Assembly (NCBI GenBank): GCA_004020875.1
Contig: SAPZ01000016.1
Span: 1-64,000, forward strand
Reading direction: 5' to 3'
Origin: Mesorhizobium sp.
GTDB taxonomy: Bacteria > Pseudomonadota > Alphaproteobacteria > Rhizobiales > Rhizobiaceae
DNA length: 64,000 nt
Below are positions 16,849 through 24,952 of the stretch, one piece after another; position 1 is the first letter of the stretch, and every line of letters begins with the position of its first letter. Below the pieces are notes generated by a model, which was not told the origin of the DNA, made no database searches, and saw only the letters and a list, made by a program, of their open reading frames with translations. The translations under genes and the position numbers were made by a program.

Positions 16849-17832
16849 TTAGCCGCCCGCCTTGACGTTGATCGTCTCCGGCACGGGCGTCAGCGGCCGG
16901 CGCTCGGTGAACCAGGCGACGAGATTGTCGACGCAGAGATCGGCCATGGCGCGGCGGGTGTGCTCGGACGCCGAGCCGACATGCGGCAGAAGCGAGGCAT
17001 TGGCAGCGTCGAGCAGGGTCCGCGGCACGTTCGGTTCGTCGGCAAAGACGTCGAGCCCTGCGGCGGCGATGGTACCGCTCTTCAGGGCGGCGGCCAGCGC
17101 TGCCTCGTCCACCGCCGAGCCGCGGCCGATGTTGACGAAGACGCCGTTCGAACCCAGCGCCGACAAGATTTCGGCATTGATCGCCTTTTCGGTGGAGGCG
17201 CCGCCCGGGGCAATGCAGATCAGCGTGTCCACGGCCTCGGCAAGGCCTTTCAAAGTGGCATGATAGTCGTAAGCCAGGCCTTCGACCTTGCGGCGGTTGT
17301 GATAGGCGATCGGCAGGCCGAAGGCTTCAAGGCGGCGGGCGACGGCTCGGCCGATGCGGCCCATGCCGAAAATGCCGACGCTCCGGCCGCGCAAGGTAAG
17401 CCGGCTCAGGCGATAATTGCCCTTTTTCACCCAGTCGCCGTCGCGCAGCCATTTCTCGGCGGCGTAGAGCTCGCGCACAGTGTTGATCAAAAGGCCGATG
17501 GCGGTATCGGCGACCTCCTCGGTCAAAACATCGGGCGTGTTGGTGACCATCACGCCGCGCTTCGCCGCATGATTGGCGTCGACCGAGTCATAGCCGACGC
17601 CGAAGCTGGCGATGATCTCGAGATCGGGCAGCGCGTCGATCATCGCAGCGTTGATGCCCGCGTAAGAGGCGATGCCGCGCACCGTGGTGCGCGTCTCTTC
17701 CGTGACCAGTCCAGGGTCGGCGCGTTCGATGCGCACAAGCTTAAACGCCTTGTCTATGCGGCTGACGGCATGTTCGTTGAAATCGCCCGGCACCAGAATG
17801 GCGACCGGCAATTTTCCTTCTGCACTGGTCAT
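16849..17832 (-). CDS. D-isomer-specific 2-hydroxyacid dehydrogenase
   Basis: A 327-residue NAD(P)-dependent enzyme of the D-2-hydroxyacid dehydrogenase family, close in look to hydroxypyruvate/glyoxylate reductases. The Rossmann motif is GIFGMGRIGRAVARR (~153-167). The catalytic Arg is in NIGRGSAVDE, the Glu in DVFADEPNVP and the His in LPHVGSASEHTR, so the active site is complete. Its start overlaps the stop of the LacI-type regulator upstream by 4 bases (ATGA). The two form an operon in which the regulator probably responds to the enzyme's substrate or a related metabolite. Confidence 0.88.
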   Translation of the reverse strand: MTSAEGKLPVAILVPGDFNEHAVSRIDKAFKLVRIERADPGLVTEETRTTVRGIASYAGINAAMIDALPDLEIIASFGVGYDSVDANHAAKRGVMVTNTPDVLTEEVADTAIGLLINTVRELYAAEKWLRDGDWVKKGNYRLSRLTLRGRSVGIFGMGRIGRAVARRLEAFGLPIAYHNRRKVEGLAYDYHATLKGLAEAVDTLICIAPGGASTEKAINAEILSALGSNGVFVNIGRGSAVDEAALAAALKSGTIAAAGLDVFADEPNVPRTLLDAANASLLPHVGSASEHTRRAMADLCVDNLVAWFTERRPLTPVPETINVKAGG

Positions 17833-18851
17833 GCGCGCTCCACGGGCTTGCCGGTCGATTGCCGCACATGCAGTTCCGGCTTGATCAGCTCTTGCGAGGG
17901 CCGCACCGCCTGCCCGTTCAGTTTGTCAAGCAAGGCGCTTGCGGCGCGGCGGCCGACTTCGCGCTGGCCGTTCCAGACCGTGGTCAGCGCCGGCGTCGCA
18001 ATTGCCGCCTCCTCGAGATCGTCATAGCCGGTGACCGAGATATCGACGCCGGGCACGAGGCCGGCGCGCGCTATGCCGTTCATCAGCCCGATCGCGACCA
18101 GGTCATTCCAGCAGCAAGCGGCGGTGGGCTTGTCCTTCAGCGCCAGAAACTGCCCAGCGGCTTCGAACCCCGCCTGCTTGGTGCGGGGGCCGGGAATGCG
18201 CCAGGACGGCTTCACCTCCAGGCCGGCCGCCTCCATCGCGTTGAGATAGCCCTGGTAACGGTCGCGGCCGGTCGAGGTCTGATCGGTGCCGCCGACCATG
18301 GCGATGCGCTTGTGGCCGAGCGAGATCAGATGATTGGTGGCAAGTGCGGTGCCATAGGCGTCGTCGCCGCGGAACACCGGCACATCGGCGCCGGCGACGC
18401 TGCGCGCGATCAGCACCGCCGGCAGCCCGTTCTCCTCGGCCATGATGATGTCCTCGGCCGGCGTGCCGATGGCCGGTGACATGATGACACCGTCGGCGCC
18501 GAGCTGCAGCAGCGTGTCGATGAAGGTGCGCTGCTTTTCGAGCTGATCGTAATGGTTGGAGAGAATGAAGGTCTGGCGGCTGCGGTCGAGCTCGCTTTCG
18601 ATCGAGCGCAGGATCTCGGCGAAGAACGGATTCATGATGTCGTGCACGACGACGCCGACGATGCCGGAGCGCGAGGTGCGCAGCGAGGCGGCGCGGCGGT
18701 TGTAGATATATCCGATGGCGCGCGCGTGCTCCTTGATGCGCTCACGCGTGGCGCCGGCCACCAGCGGGCTATCGCGCAGCGCCAGCGATACGGTCGCCGT
18801 GGAGACGCCGAGCGCATCCGCGATTGTCGAAAGCTTGATCTTCTGTGCCAG
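17829..18851 (-). CDS. LacI-family transcriptional regulator with an apparent CTG start
   Basis: A 340-residue LacI/GalR repressor. The helix-turn-helix is complete only if translation begins at CTG 18851, giving MAQKIKLSTIADALGVSTAT; no in-frame ATG, GTG or TTG lies between that point and an AT-rich stretch further up. GGGGAGCGAAGGG before the CTG serves as ribosome site. A start at GTG 18761 would delete the DNA-recognition helix. The sugar-binding-type domain starts at GIVGVVVHDIMNPFFAEIL (~53). It is coupled by a 4-base overlap to the hydroxyacid dehydrogenase gene, and a candidate operator lies 22 bases upstream of the CTG. Confidence 0.85.
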   Translation of the reverse strand: MAQKIKLSTIADALGVSTATVSLALRDSPLVAGATRERIKEHARAIGYIYNRRAASLRTSRSGIVGVVVHDIMNPFFAEILRSIESELDRSRQTFILSNHYDQLEKQRTFIDTLLQLGADGVIMSPAIGTPAEDIIMAEENGLPAVLIARSVAGADVPVFRGDDAYGTALATNHLISLGHKRIAMVGGTDQTSTGRDRYQGYLNAMEAAGLEVKPSWRIPGPRTKQAGFEAAGQFLALKDKPTAACCWNDLVAIGLMNGIARAGLVPGVDISVTGYDDLEEAAIATPALTTVWNGQREVGRRAASALLDKLNGQAVRPSQELIKPELHVRQSTGKPVERA

Positions 18852-18872
18852 CGCCCTTCGCTCCCCAGGGTC

Positions 18873-18887
18873 TTTAAATTGTTTAAA
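18873..18887. promoter_or_regulatory. Candidate autoregulatory operator of the LacI-type gene
   Basis: TTTAAA-TTG-TTTAAA is a 15-base AT-rich near-symmetric site in a GC-rich background, 22 bases upstream of the CTG start. Its position fits both a -10 region and a repressor site. It lacks the usual central CG of LacI operators, so the assignment is tentative. Confidence 0.35.
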
Positions 18888-18917
18888 ATCGGCCTTATGC
18901 CATCGATCGGGGGCAAA

Positions 18918-19859
18918 TCAAAGTTTTTTCGCCAGCGCCTCGGCCTCGGTGTCGAGCGAGGCGGAGTTGCGCACGCGAAGCCGGTGCTCGCGGTGGATGA
19001 TGTAGAGGCCGCTGGCAACGATGATGGCAGCACCAAGCAACGTCCAGCGGTCGGGGAACTGGTGGAAGATCAACCAGCCGGAAATGATCATCCACACCAT
19101 TTGCGAATAAGGGAAAGGCGCCAGTTGCGTTGTGGTCGCCAGACGATAGGCCCGGACCAGCAGATAGTGGCCGCCGGCGCCGAAGACGCCCAGCATCAGG
19201 ACGACGAACCATTGAAAGCCGCCATGGGGCAGCGCTGGCGACAGTAAGAGCATTGGAGCCAGCAGCACCGAAGGCGCCAGTGCCGAGAACAGTATCAGGC
19301 TCTCCGATGTTTCGGTTGAAGACATGCGCCGCGTCATGATGACATAGAAGCTGTTCGACAGCATCGAGCCGAGCGCGAAGAGATGGCCGATGCCGAACAC
19401 GCCCACGCCCGGGCGGGTGATGATCAGGACACCGACAAAGCCAGTGAGGATCGCCAGCCAGCGCCGCCAGCCGGCCCATTCGCCGAGCAGCGGCCCGGCA
19501 AGGGCGGTGATGACCATCGGGCCGAAGAAATAGATCGACGTCGTCTCGGCCAGTTGCAGCGTCTTCAGCGCCAGGATGTTGAACATGGTCGAGCCGAAGA
19601 GCATGCAGCCGCGCAATATATGCGCCGGCAGGTTGTTGGCGCGAAAGCGCGCCGGCTCGCGCCAGCCGCGCAGGAAGACACCGACGAGCAAGACATGAAC
19701 GGTGAAGCGGGCCCAGGCGACGATCAGCGCCGAGACGCCGGCAAGCACCAGATATTTGCTGGAGGTGTCGAGAAAGGTGAAGCAGACATAGACGCAAAGC
19801 ATCAGAAGCATCGCCACGGGCTGCGTTGCGCTGTCGTCTTGGGTTCGGGAAACAGACAA
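18918..19859 (-). CDS. EamA/DMT-family transporter
   Basis: A ~313-residue protein with ten hydrophobic segments in two five-helix halves, the drug/metabolite transporter layout. The first half has FLDTSSKYLV, LKTLQLAETTSIYFFGPM and LTGFVGVLIITRPG; the second ends HREHRLRVRNS. Members export amino acids, nucleotides or other small solutes; the substrate is unknown here. The start is uncertain: TTG 19859 is used, but GTG 19817 or ATG 19811, just before the first helix, are alternatives, and none has a clear ribosome site. It lies upstream of the LacI-type gene on the same strand. Confidence 0.8.
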   Translation of the reverse strand: MSVSRTQDDSATQPVAMLLMLCVYVCFTFLDTSSKYLVLAGVSALIVAWARFTVHVLLVGVFLRGWREPARFRANNLPAHILRGCMLFGSTMFNILALKTLQLAETTSIYFFGPMVITALAGPLLGEWAGWRRWLAILTGFVGVLIITRPGVGVFGIGHLFALGSMLSNSFYVIMTRRMSSTETSESLILFSALAPSVLLAPMLLLSPALPHGGFQWFVVLMLGVFGAGGHYLLVRAYRLATTTQLAPFPYSQMVWMIISGWLIFHQFPDRWTLLGAAIIVASGLYIIHREHRLRVRNSASLDTEAEALAKKL

Positions 19860-19980
19860 ATTCAGGCCGAGAGGAAGCAAAGGCGGGGGCCCCACCTTTG
19901 CGGTAATCAAAGCTTGCCGGCAAGCCAATTGTCCGGTGTGGCCGGACCAAAAGCGGCCACTGCAACAACGGCCCGTCCGT

Positions 19981-20391
19981 TCAGCCGTGCATGCGGGCGC
20001 CCTTGGTGATCTTGTCGACCAGCTTCTTTTCAGCGCGCAACGCAACCCCGACGACCTTGGCGTCGTCCGGCGCGAATTCGGCGAAGACGGCGCGGTTGGC
20101 GGCGTCGTGGCCGGTCGAAAACATCTCCTCGACATAGGCGGATGTCGTGACGCCGCGCTCCAATGACCGGCGATGGATCGTGCCCAGCGTCGCCGCGTCG
20201 CCCGACAGGACGATGACCGGTTGGATCGACATCGGATTGTAGGGGTTGCCGGCACGGTCGCGATAGGGTTCGCCGATGATTTCGGGGAACTGCGCGACGA
20301 TGCCGCTGGTGAGGAAGGCGGTGACGTTGAGCTTCTGCCAGACAGGCAGATCTTCCCTCAGAACGATTGCAATTTTCGTATCAAACACCAA
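19981..20391 (-). CDS. DUF2000 family protein
   Basis: A 136-residue protein that resembles the DUF2000 family: FDTKIAIVLREDLPVWQKLN at the N-terminus, TAFLTSGIVAQFPEIIGEPY and PMSIQPVIVLSGD. These small proteins adopt a peptidyl-tRNA-hydrolase-like fold in structures I recall, but their function is unknown. The start is TTG 20391 or GTG 20388, with GGAG nine bases before the TTG; longer versions would run through the divergent AraC gene. It is transcribed away from the AraC regulator, which probably controls it. Confidence 0.7.
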   Translation of the reverse strand: MVFDTKIAIVLREDLPVWQKLNVTAFLTSGIVAQFPEIIGEPYRDRAGNPYNPMSIQPVIVLSGDAATLGTIHRRSLERGVTTSAYVEEMFSTGHDAANRAVFAEFAPDDAKVVGVALRAEKKLVDKITKGARMHG

Positions 20392-20414
20392 GATTGAGAC
20401 TCCGAGATTGGCCC

Positions 20415-21299
20415 ATGACGGGGCGGAACAGGGCGATGGCGCGGGCTCTAGGCGCAGAGGCGAGGCAAGGTCTTGAACGTTCGTGCGCGGACACGGCCAA
20501 TGGCGATCGCATCGTTGCGGCGCCTGGCGGGCTGGGCCTCGAACGCATTGAGGCGCGTTTCCAAGGCAACGCCTTCGAGCCGCACCGGCACGACACCTAT
20601 GCCATCGGCGTGACACTCAACGGCGTGCAGCGCTTTCATTATCGCGGGGCGCTGCAACACAGCCTGCCCGGCCAGGCGATCGTGCTGCATCCGGACGAAT
20701 TGCATGATGGCGGCGCCGGCACGGAAGACGGTCTGCGCTACCGGATTCTCTATCTGGAGCCGTCTCTGCTGCTCGACTGCCTCGACGGCGAGCCGCTGCC
20801 TTTTGTCCGTGACGCGGTGGTCGATGATCCGGCGCTGCGGGACACGCTGTTGTCGGCACTAACGCCGCTGGACGAAGAGCTCGGAGACCTGTTCGTAGCG
20901 GATTTCGTCGCGCAGCTGGCGCAACAGCTGAGACGCCACGCCGGAAAGCCGGCGAAGTCAACGGGCAAGACCGCATGGCGCGCGGCGGCACTTGCTCGCG
21001 ACTATCTTGCGGAGAATGCCGAACGGCCGGTGCGCTCCGACGAGCTCGAGGCCGTTACCGGCCTCGACCGCTACGCGCTGTCGCGCCATTTTCGCGCCAC
21101 CTATTCGACCAGCCCGCATCGCTTCCTGTTGATGCGCCGGCTGCAAAGGGCGCGGCGCATGATCGCGGACGGGGAACCGCTGGCGGAGATCGCCGCCGAC
21201 GCCGGCTTCAGCGACCAGAGCCATTTCAACCGCCATTTCAAGAAGGCGTTCGGCTTGACGCCGGGGCGTTGGGCGGCGCTGGTGAGGCGCGACGCGTAG
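20415..21299 (+). CDS. AraC-family regulator with N-terminal cupin domain
   Basis: A ~294-residue regulator. Residues ~40-130 form an AraC-type cupin sensor (FEPHRHDTYAIGVTLNGVQ, LPGQAIVLHPDELHDGG). The C-terminal ~100 residues hold two helix-turn-helix units (YALSRHFRATYSTSPHRFLL and LAEIAADAGFSDQSHFNRHF). The start is uncertain: ATG 20415 is used and ATG 20436 is possible. The DUF2000 gene diverges only 23 bases from the chosen start, so both promoters must overlap. The stop codon lies within the first unit of the hairpin array that follows. Confidence 0.85.
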   Translation: MTGRNRAMARALGAEARQGLERSCADTANGDRIVAAPGGLGLERIEARFQGNAFEPHRHDTYAIGVTLNGVQRFHYRGALQHSLPGQAIVLHPDELHDGGAGTEDGLRYRILYLEPSLLLDCLDGEPLPFVRDAVVDDPALRDTLLSALTPLDEELGDLFVADFVAQLAQQLRRHAGKPAKSTGKTAWRAAALARDYLAENAERPVRSDELEAVTGLDRYALSRHFRATYSTSPHRFLLMRRLQRARRMIADGEPLAEIAADAGFSDQSHFNRHFKKAFGLTPGRWAALVRRDA

Positions 21300-21545
21300 C
21301 GTCGTCGCTCAGGCACGATCCGTAGGCGCGATGCGCAGCATCGTCGCTCAACCGCGAAACGTCCCATGGTGGCGCTCAGGCGCGGCGTGCGCCGTCGTCG
21401 CCCTTTTCGCTAAGCTGTTGATGTTTGGATGGCACGTGAAGCGACGATGCTGCGCATCGCGCTTGAGTCGGTCGAGACGACGCTTACGCGCGTCGCTCGT
21501 TAACGGGAACGCCGCGCGGTTGAGCGACGACGCTGCGCGTCAAGC
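21286..21545. repeat. Array of six related hairpin units between convergent genes
   Basis: Six copies of a ~22-26-base palindromic unit fill the gap between the AraC and MarR genes. Three read forward (21286-21311, 21325-21350, 21379-21401) and three reversed (21441-21462, 21476-21499, 21520-21545). The core is GCGCGA-stem-loop-stem-TCGTCGC, with the tail TCGTCGCTCA on several. Unit 4 is an exact 22-base reverse complement of unit 2. Unit 1 has stem CGACGC/GCGTCG and unit 2 CGATGC/GCATCG, a paired change that keeps the stem. The first and last units overlap the stop codons of the two genes. This looks like a REP-type element cluster and may end transcription from both sides. Confidence 0.75.
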
Positions 21546-22013
21546 TTCATCCATCTCCGCGTCGTCGTCGATCAGGACCAGATCTTCGTTCGAGAGATTC
21601 GCCTCGATACGGGCGAGCAGCTTGAACAGCGCCTTCTGGTCCTTCTTGTCGAGGCCTTTCAGCGCCTGCTTCTCGGTCTTCTTGACCGACTTCTCAATCG
21701 CGCGGATGGTTTCGCGGCCGGATTCGGTGAGGAAGATATGGGCCTGGCGGGCATCCGCGTTGGAGGCGCGCTTTTCCAGGAAACCCTGCGCCTGCAACCG
21801 GTTGATGGTCTTTGTGATGGTCGGCGGGCGCACGCCGAGCTTGCCGGCGAGATTGCCGGGGGTCTGGCCGTCCTCGCGATCGAGCGCCAGCATGATCTGG
21901 TCCTGGCCGGCGTAGAAACCATGCGCCAGAAGCCGTGCCGCGAGCGCCGTGCGCGCCAGCCTTGCCGCCGAATGCAGCCGGCTCATTGTCGCTGTCTTGT
22001 CCGCCTTGGCCAT
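21540..22013 (-). CDS. MarR-family transcriptional regulator
   Basis: A 157-residue winged-helix regulator. The DNA-binding region reads QTPGNLAGKLGVRPPTITKT (recognition helix ~65-75), then LQAQGFLEKRASNADARQAH for the wing. The C-terminal dimerisation helix is rich in lysine, followed by an acidic end (DDDAEMDEA). ATG 22013 has GAGGGA eight bases upstream; ATG 22019 is too close to it. The ligand and targets are unknown. It diverges from the CobW gene across a 384-base gap. Confidence 0.85.
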   Translation of the reverse strand: MAKADKTATMSRLHSAARLARTALAARLLAHGFYAGQDQIMLALDREDGQTPGNLAGKLGVRPPTITKTINRLQAQGFLEKRASNADARQAHIFLTESGRETIRAIEKSVKKTEKQALKGLDKKDQKALFKLLARIEANLSNEDLVLIDDDAEMDEA

Positions 22014-22397
22014 GGCCATTCCCTCTTCGGCCGAACCGGCGTGGGCAGCATAGAGGCTGCGCAACGGTTGGCAAATGACGATCTCTAAGAAACCGGCTTG
22101 CGGAACGCTTTGCCGGCAAGCATTGCGGTGCCCGCGCCGGTGATGCCAGATGTTTATTTCAGTTAGATGACAAACGACTTTTGAGGCGCGGAGATTCACA
22201 GCGGCAAGCTGGAAATGCCATTGGGAGCTGCCGTGACTCCCCGTTGGTCGGCCTCGACCGCAGCCAAATCCCTCCTCGCCGCCATCCCAGTCAGAGGGTC
22301 CGCTGGTCCATCGGTTTGATGCGTGCAAAAGCGCGACGCCCATCCTATATGAGGCCGACAATCCAGATTTTTCGAGGCCAAGATTTCGAGGCAAGCC
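22014..22397. other. Intergenic region between MarR and CobW genes
   Basis: No gene is supported in these 384 bases; the open frames present have no family resemblance and overlap cobW out of frame. An AT-rich patch at about 22148-22185 (TTTATTTCAGTTAGATGAC) is a plausible promoter area. I looked for a Zur-type palindrome before the CobW gene and did not find a convincing one. Confidence 0.4.
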
Positions 22398-23453
22398 ATG
22401 AGCGACGCACAGACGCAGATCCCCGTAACCGTTCTCACCGGCTATCTCGGCGCGGGCAAGACGACGCTACTCAACCGCATCCTGTCGGAAAACCACGGCA
22501 AGCGATACGCCGTCATCGTCAACGAGTTCGGCGAGATCGGCATCGACAACGACCTGATCGTGGAATCCGACGAGGAAATCTACGAGATGAACAATGGCTG
22601 CGTGTGCTGCACGGTGCGCGGCGACCTGATCCGTGTCGTCGAGGGCCTGATGCGCCGGCCCGGCCGCTTCGATGCCATCGTCGTCGAGACCACCGGCCTA
22701 GCCGACCCGGTGCCGGTGGCGCAGACCTTCTTCATGGATGACGACGTGCGCACCAAGACGAAGCTCGACGCGGTCGTGGCGCTGGTAGACGCCAAGCACC
22801 TGCCGCTGCGCTTGAAGGATTCCAAGGAAGCCGAGGACCAGATCGCGTTCGCCGACGTGGTCGTGCTGAACAAGACCGACCTCGTCACGCCCGAAGAGCT
22901 GGAAAAGGTCGAGGAGACGATCCGCGCCATCAACCCGGCGGCAAAAATCCATCGCACCCAGCGGTCCGGGGTGCCGCTCGGCGAAGTGCTCGATCGCGGC
23001 GCCTTCGACCTGTCGCGCGCGCTGGAAAATGACCCGCATTTCCTCGAGGCGCACGACCACGATCACGACCATGAATGTGGCCCGGACTGCGACCACGACC
23101 ACCATCATCATCACGACGGTCACGATCATCATCACCACCATGCTTCCGACATCCATGACGTGACGGTGAAGTCGGTGTCGCTGCGCGGCGGCGAGATGGA
23201 CCCGAAAAAGTTCTTCCCCTGGATCGAGAAGGTGACCCAGATGGACGGGCCGAACATCCTGCGGCTGAAGGGCATCATCGCGCTGAAGGGCGACGAGGAC
23301 CGCTACGTGCTGCAGGGCGTGCACATGATACTCGAGGGCGACCACCAGCGCGCCTGGAAGGACGGCGAGAAGCACGAGAGCCGGCTGGTCTTCATAGGCC
23401 GGGATCTCGACGCCGAGCGGTTGCGCAAAAGTTTTGAAGCCTGCCAGGCGTAG
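22398..23453 (+). CDS. CobW/ZNG1-family metal chaperone GTPase
   Basis: A 351-residue G3E GTPase. Walker A is GYLGAGKTTLLNR (~15-27), the metal-binding CxCC motif lies in NNGCVCCTVRGD (~67-78), and Walker B/G3 is ETTGLADP (~101). The guanine motif is NKTD (~160). A histidine/aspartate-rich insert (~216-255, with runs such as HDHDHDHE and HHHHHDGHD) separates it from the C-terminal CobW_C domain. Such proteins deliver zinc or cobalt to client enzymes. The WD40 gene downstream on the same strand is a partner I recall from Brucella and other Rhizobiales. A small gene lies between them. Confidence 0.9.
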   Translation: MSDAQTQIPVTVLTGYLGAGKTTLLNRILSENHGKRYAVIVNEFGEIGIDNDLIVESDEEIYEMNNGCVCCTVRGDLIRVVEGLMRRPGRFDAIVVETTGLADPVPVAQTFFMDDDVRTKTKLDAVVALVDAKHLPLRLKDSKEAEDQIAFADVVVLNKTDLVTPEELEKVEETIRAINPAAKIHRTQRSGVPLGEVLDRGAFDLSRALENDPHFLEAHDHDHDHECGPDCDHDHHHHHDGHDHHHHHASDIHDVTVKSVSLRGGEMDPKKFFPWIEKVTQMDGPNILRLKGIIALKGDEDRYVLQGVHMILEGDHQRAWKDGEKHESRLVFIGRDLDAERLRKSFEACQA

Positions 23454-23455
23454 GG

Positions 23456-23647
23456 ATGATCGGAAACATTATGGCCGGACCCGCCGATAGTAAGACTGAG
23501 GGAGAATGCTCGGTTACGATCGATACGACCGAGCTTTTGAACCTAACCTATTGTGATTTCGCTCTTATCCACGAACTGCTGGAGCATCCGCCTGGGCCAA
23601 ACGCCAAACTAAGGGCAGCGATAGCAGCTTTGCCGGACATCCTATAA
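23456..23647 (+). CDS. Short protein resembling the C-terminal end of DUF1778 (TacA-type) antitoxins
   Basis: A 63-residue frame starting 2 bases after the CobW stop. The second half, TYCDFALIHELLEHPPGPNA then LRAAIA, resembles the toxin-neutralising C-terminus of DUF1778 antitoxins, which typically end in an F..LL..PP.PN..LR pattern. The N-terminal ribbon-helix-helix DNA-binding half is absent and no GNAT toxin gene is next to it. It may be a decayed antitoxin or a free-standing small protein; a ribosome site before ATG 23456 is weak. The call rests on pattern recognition only. Confidence 0.4.
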   Translation: MIGNIMAGPADSKTEGECSVTIDTTELLNLTYCDFALIHELLEHPPGPNAKLRAAIAALPDIL

Positions 23648-23779
23648 TTGCCAGCTGACACGAAGATCGACTGTGAGCGGCGCGATAGGCTGGTTCGATG
23701 CTTACGCCGTAGGCTTGCCGGAGCATAGAACGTCGAGTAAGCCCCAGAGCAACACAACAATCCGCCCAGCCAAGAAGCC

Positions 23780-24754
23780 ATGCCCACAGTCGCCCCGCTT
23801 GATCTCGAAGGCCATTGCGTTGCCGCCGTCTTCCTCAACGACGTGCCGCATTTCGCCCTGGCCGACGGCGCGATCCACGGGTTGGACAATGGGCAGAAGA
23901 CGGTGCAGGCCAATGATGGCCTGCTTGCCGCCTTTCATGACGCGGCCAACGACCGTCTGATCACCGGCGGCGAGGACGGCAAAGTGTTTGCCGCGAAGCC
24001 CGGCGGCGAGGTGGCGGAACTCGCCAGCGCCGGCAGGAAGTGGATCACCAGCGTCGCCGCCGGACCGCAGGGCGCCATCGCCTACGCCTCCGGCAAGACC
24101 GCCTTCGTGCGTTTTGCCGACGGCAAGATCAAGGAATTCGCTCATCCGCGCTCGGTGGAAGGACTTGCCTTCTCGCCCAAGGGCATGCGTTTCGGCGTCG
24201 CGCGTTACAATGGCGCAACGCTGCATTTTCCGGCGGCCGAAGGCAAGCCGGTGGAACTCGAATGGGCCGGCGCCCATACCGGCATCACCTTCTCACCGGA
24301 TGGCGCTTTCCTCATCACCACCATGCAGGAAAACGCGCTGCATGGCTGGAAGCTCGCCGACGGCAAGCACATGCGCATGTCAGGCTATCCCGGCAAGGTG
24401 AAGAGCCTGTCCTGGAGCGTGAAGGGCAAATGGCTGGCGAGTTCCGGCGCGCCGGCTGCGATCGTCTGGCCCTTCGCCAGCAAAGACGGGCCGATGGGCA
24501 AGGCGCCCCTGGAGCTCGGCACGCGCGGCAACACGATGGTGACCTGCGTTGCCTGCCATCCGAGCCAGGACGTGGTGGCCATCGGCTACGAGGACGGCAT
24601 GGTGATCGCGGCGCGCTTCGCCGACGCCAAGGAAGTGCTGCTGCGCCGCCCCGGCAAGGGCGCCATCACGTCGATGATGTGGGACAAGGAAGAGCGCCGC
24701 ATCGTCTTCGGCAGCGCCGCCGGCGATTGCGGCGTCATCGATATTACTGCGTAA
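23780..24754 (+). CDS. WD40-repeat protein
   Basis: A 324-residue protein made of about seven degenerate beta-propeller blades, with repeats such as GITFSPDGAFLITTMQENAL, LSWSVKGKWLASSG and MWDKEERRIVFGS. There is no signal peptide, so it is presumably cytoplasmic. A WD40 protein beside a CobW GTPase fits a scaffold or client-recognition role in metal delivery; this is inference from context. AAGAAG stands before the ATG at 23780. The direct-repeat block starts at its stop codon. Confidence 0.82.
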   Translation: MPTVAPLDLEGHCVAAVFLNDVPHFALADGAIHGLDNGQKTVQANDGLLAAFHDAANDRLITGGEDGKVFAAKPGGEVAELASAGRKWITSVAAGPQGAIAYASGKTAFVRFADGKIKEFAHPRSVEGLAFSPKGMRFGVARYNGATLHFPAAEGKPVELEWAGAHTGITFSPDGAFLITTMQENALHGWKLADGKHMRMSGYPGKVKSLSWSVKGKWLASSGAPAAIVWPFASKDGPMGKAPLELGTRGNTMVTCVACHPSQDVVAIGYEDGMVIAARFADAKEVLLRRPGKGAITSMMWDKEERRIVFGSAAGDCGVIDITA

Positions 24755-24867
24755 GGGAGTAGGGGAGTAAGGCAGTAGGGGAGTAGGGAACGACCGCGGT
24801 TGAGCGCCTCTCCCTACTGCCCTACTGCCCTACTGCCCTACTGCCCTACTGCCCTACTGCCCTACTG
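24755..24867. repeat. Seven-copy CCCTACTG tandem repeat with complementary block
   Basis: Bases 24812-24867 are seven perfect head-to-tail copies of the octamer CCCTACTG. Bases 24755-24789 hold imperfect complementary units (CAGTAGGG at 24773-24780, GAGTAGGG at 24781-24788 and GAGTAGGGG earlier). The two blocks can pair across a 22-base spacer. This gives a simple-sequence tract able to slip, placed between the WD40 gene and the aminotransferase gene. It may act as a terminator-like hairpin of variable stem. Confidence 0.85.
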
Positions 24868-24952
24868 CCTGCCCCAACGCCCGCCCCCTCCACGGCCAAT
24901 TGCAGTTTTGCCAAGCCATGGGCAGAGTGCCGCGCGAAACACAGGGGTTTTC

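Noticed and set aside
22181..22741. A 186-codon + strand frame starting upstream of the CobW gene
   Set aside because: Most of it overlaps the CobW gene out of frame and the sequence is arginine-rich with no family likeness.
24812..24867. CRISPR array
   Set aside because: The repeats are 8-base head-to-tail units without spacers, and no cas genes are near.
24800..24952. N-terminal extension of the aminotransferase
   Set aside because: It would translate the CCCTACTG repeats; a good ribosome site and ATG at 24953 give the family's normal length.
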